Positions 4,460 through 6,119 of a DNA stretch of 6,119 nucleotides are shown one piece after another (positions within the stretch are counted from its first letter, which is position 1; the number at the start of each line of letters is the position of its first letter). The notes beneath the pieces are model-generated. The model was not told the DNA's origin, searched no databases, and was given only the letters and a program-made list of their open reading frames with translations. The position numbers and the translations under genes are program-made. The DNA is from an uncultured Eubacteriales bacterium (GTDB taxonomy: Bacteria > Bacillota > Clostridia > Monoglobales > Firm-18), in the NCBI GenBank assembly GCA_905210885.1, contig CAJLYO010000111.1, positions 1-6,119 on the forward strand, written 5' to 3'.

Positions 4460-6119
4460 TCATTCCTCTCTTTGGATTACCGTCCAGTCATATTTTGAAT
4501 CAATGGGTGAAATTCCGTCAGTCCATATAAAGCCTTTCAGCATAAAGCCCTCGGAAGCCTGAATTGTCATATCTATATCCTTACAGCTTGTGGGCTTTAA
4601 CCGAAAACTTTGCACGGTTGTACCTTCAAGCTTTCCCGTTTCCTTATCATAGCACGCAAGAACAAACATCGCGTCATATGCTTTGTCACGTGTGTTCCAA
4701 AGCCTTGCGGTATAACGGGCGGCTGTGCCGTCAAACGTGACTTTCTTATCCGTTACGGCAACGCTGTCATCGGTGTATTTTTCAAAATCATACACAAATG
4801 TTCCGGCTGATGTACCGATATACACCTTCGGAAGAGTCGGGTGAAATTTCATTACCCAAATATCCCTTGAAGCCGGCATACCGTTTATGCGCCGCCATGT
4901 CACGCCGCCGTCAAAGGTTTCAAAAATTCCTCCGCTTTGACCGTGGGTTATATTATCCGTACCTCCTGTTACAAGGTGGTATTTGTTTTTCGGGTCCTGG
5001 GCAACCGTCAGACCGTAATACCCCTTGCCCTCCCCCTCCTCCTCTAAGTTGGGGGTGATATATTCGGGTGTTCCGTCAGGTAATACGCGAATCAGTGCCG
5101 CATATGAGCTTACGTAAATTACACCGTTGTCCGCATTGTCGCAAATCATACACTGAACGCCGCTGCCGCCGATGGCTGCGCCGTATGACGTCCATGTTCT
5201 GCCCTCGTCGGTTGAGCGCGCCGCTTTTCCGTCCTTCATTCCGTACACCGTGTTTCCGTCAAAGGGGGACACCGCCATAACGGCAACTTCGCTTTCGTTC
5301 CACGTTTCACCATCATCGTAGCTTATGAGCTTTCCGGCGTATACAGTGCGGTAATTATCCGGGTTAAAGCTTATGAAATTCGTGCTGTTTCCGGAGGTTC
5401 CGGGGATAATAAAGTATGAATTTCCGCCGTCAAAGCTTTGCTTTAACGTGTAGTCGCTGCCGCCGATACAAATTATAATTCTGTCGTGATTTTTCGGGTC
5501 GCGCGCGGCGGCAAGTGTTGTTTTTGAACCGCCGTAGCGAATACCGGTTTTGTCCTCGCTGGGCGAATAATCAACTATGGGGTATTCCTCGTTTTTGCCG
5601 CTGTCAATTGTTTTGACAATTCCGCGGTCGATTGAAGAAATAAATATATTTTGCGGATTGTCTTCGTCAAATAAAAATCCGCTTGCCCTCATTCCGGAAT
5701 AACCGCTTGACGAGGCATAGTATGTTTCACCACCGTCACTGCTTTTATAAAGCTCCCCATCAAAGGAAACGATTATACTGTTCGGGTCGTTTTGGTCAAG
5801 AGCGAAAGGTTCACCGCCCCAACCGGAATTATCCTTTATAAACTCGGTGCAGTCCGCTGTTTTTTTCGGCACGGTGAAGCTTCTGCCGTTATCGGTACTG
5901 TACCTTAAAGGATAGTGCGCCGGGGACAGATACACGTAAAACCGCGGATTTTCGCCGTATCCGTAGGCAACGGACGAAACGCCCAAGGTTCTGCCCGACT
6001 CATCGGGGAAACTGTTTATCTGCGTCCATGTACCACCCATGTCGGTCGTTTCATAAAGCGTGTTTCCGCTTCCGCATATCCAGTGGTTTTTGTCGCCGGG
6101 GTCGGCGGTTACCGTAGAT
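4460..6119 (-). CDS. Asp-box (BNR) repeat beta-propeller protein, GH74-like; N-terminus beyond window
   Basis: This is the C-terminal 552 residues of a large, probably secreted protein; the frame stays open to the right edge. The ATG at 6040 is not the start: 26 in-frame codons precede it and it falls inside an Asp-box (TTDMGGTW). Eight Asp-boxes or close variants are visible, including STDNGRSF (visible residues 74-81), SSDGGETY (126-133), SFDGGNSY (228-235), SYDDGETW (266-273), STDEGRTW (302-309) and TFDGGVTW (401-408); TIDSGKNE near 170 is degenerate. Between them lie blade strands with 'DPKNxxxII' character (DPKNHDRIIICIG, QDPKNKYHLVTGG). That alternation is typical of GH74 xyloglucanases and of the wider WD40/YVTN/BNR-like group. 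I cannot identify the GH74 catalytic aspartates, so enzyme activity is unproven; a binding propeller is the alternative. Residues from about 465 form a separate small beta domain shared with the gene at 1122-2981. It is the first visible gene of the operon, ending 6 bases before the next start. Confidence 0.88.
   Translation of the reverse strand, partial: STVTADPGDKNHWICGSGNTLYETTDMGGTWTQINSFPDESGRTLGVSSVAYGYGENPRFYVYLSPAHYPLRYSTDNGRSFTVPKKTADCTEFIKDNSGWGGEPFALDQNDPNSIIVSFDGELYKSSDGGETYYASSSGYSGMRASGFLFDEDNPQNIFISSIDRGIVKTIDSGKNEEYPIVDYSPSEDKTGIRYGGSKTTLAAARDPKNHDRIIICIGGSDYTLKQSFDGGNSYFIIPGTSGNSTNFISFNPDNYRTVYAGKLISYDDGETWNESEVAVMAVSPFDGNTVYGMKDGKAARSTDEGRTWTSYGAAIGGSGVQCMICDNADNGVIYVSSYAALIRVLPDGTPEYITPNLEEEGEGKGYYGLTVAQDPKNKYHLVTGGTDNITHGQSGGIFETFDGGVTWRRINGMPASRDIWVMKFHPTLPKVYIGTSAGTFVYDFEKYTDDSVAVTDKKVTFDGTAARYTARLWNTRDKAYDAMFVLACYDKETGKLEGTTVQSFRLKPTSCKDIDMTIQASEGFMLKGFIWTDGISPIDSKYDWTVIQREE
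4465..4470 (-). promoter_or_regulatory. Ribosome binding site for the TTG start of the stalk-domain gene
   Basis: GAGAGG lies inside the last codons of the propeller gene (CAA AGA GAG GAA TGA) and 11 bases before TTG 4453, so translation of the two genes may be coupled. Two out-of-frame ATG codons (4463 and 4460) lie between site and start. Confidence 0.6.

Noticed and set aside
5021..5045. Very purine-rich minus-strand stretch resembling a strong internal ribosome binding site
   Set aside because: It encodes an acidic, glycine-rich loop (NLEEEGEGKG) of the propeller, and no plausible ORF begins just downstream.
345..5280. Open frames on the plus strand, such as 4158-4562, 1959-2219 and 4798-5058
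   Set aside because: Each lies opposite a well-supported minus-strand gene, with low-quality Cys/Arg/Ser-rich translations and no domain.
4460..6040. ATG at 6040 as the start of the propeller gene
   Set aside because: The frame continues upstream to the window edge with typical propeller sequence (LYETTD directly before the Met completes an Asp-box), and no ribosome binding site precedes it.

Overview
The window carries four genes, all on the minus strand and read from right to left. It looks like the chromosome of a Gram-positive anaerobe of the class Clostridia, probably an uncultured gut lineage. The reasons are the GAGAGG and GGAAGG ribosome binding sites, short basic signal peptides of the MKKL/MRKI type, a copper-amine-oxidase-N-type 'stalk' domain, and an SGNH esterase of the GGSIT / FAINDG subfamily. 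This placement is inference; no marker gene is present.

In order of transcription: (1) 6119-4460, the C-terminal 552 residues of a large Asp-box (BNR) beta-propeller protein resembling GH74 xyloglucanases, with its start beyond the right edge. (2) 4453-3004, a secreted protein with an N-terminal repeat region that looks like a propeller and a C-terminal stalk domain. Its reading frame is broken once, near a run of four A (minus strand) at 3656-3653, so it appears as two overlapping ORFs. (3) 2981-1122, a secreted 619-residue protein with two DNRLRE/CBM96-like modules around an Ig-like domain, ending in a small beta domain that also ends protein 1. (4) 1064 to beyond position 1, a secreted SGNH/GDSL esterase followed by the start of a beta-sandwich domain.

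The gaps are 6, 22 and 57 bases, with no convincing terminator between genes, so the four are probably one operon; a weak internal promoter may precede gene 4. Genes 2, 3 and 4 have clear signal peptides. Gene 1 is presumably secreted too, but its N-terminus is not visible. Together they read as an extracellular glycan-handling set: a propeller that may bind or cut a polysaccharide, a deacetylating esterase, and two accessory binding or scaffold proteins. The substrate cannot be read from the sequence. No LPXTG motif or SLH repeat is visible at the C-termini that lie in the window.

No tRNA, rRNA, CRISPR array, transposase, integrase or phage gene was seen. The most notable points are the frameshift in gene 2, the C-terminal domain shared by proteins 1 and 3, the internal duplication in protein 3, and its AT-richer composition. 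I did not find a clearly new biological system.
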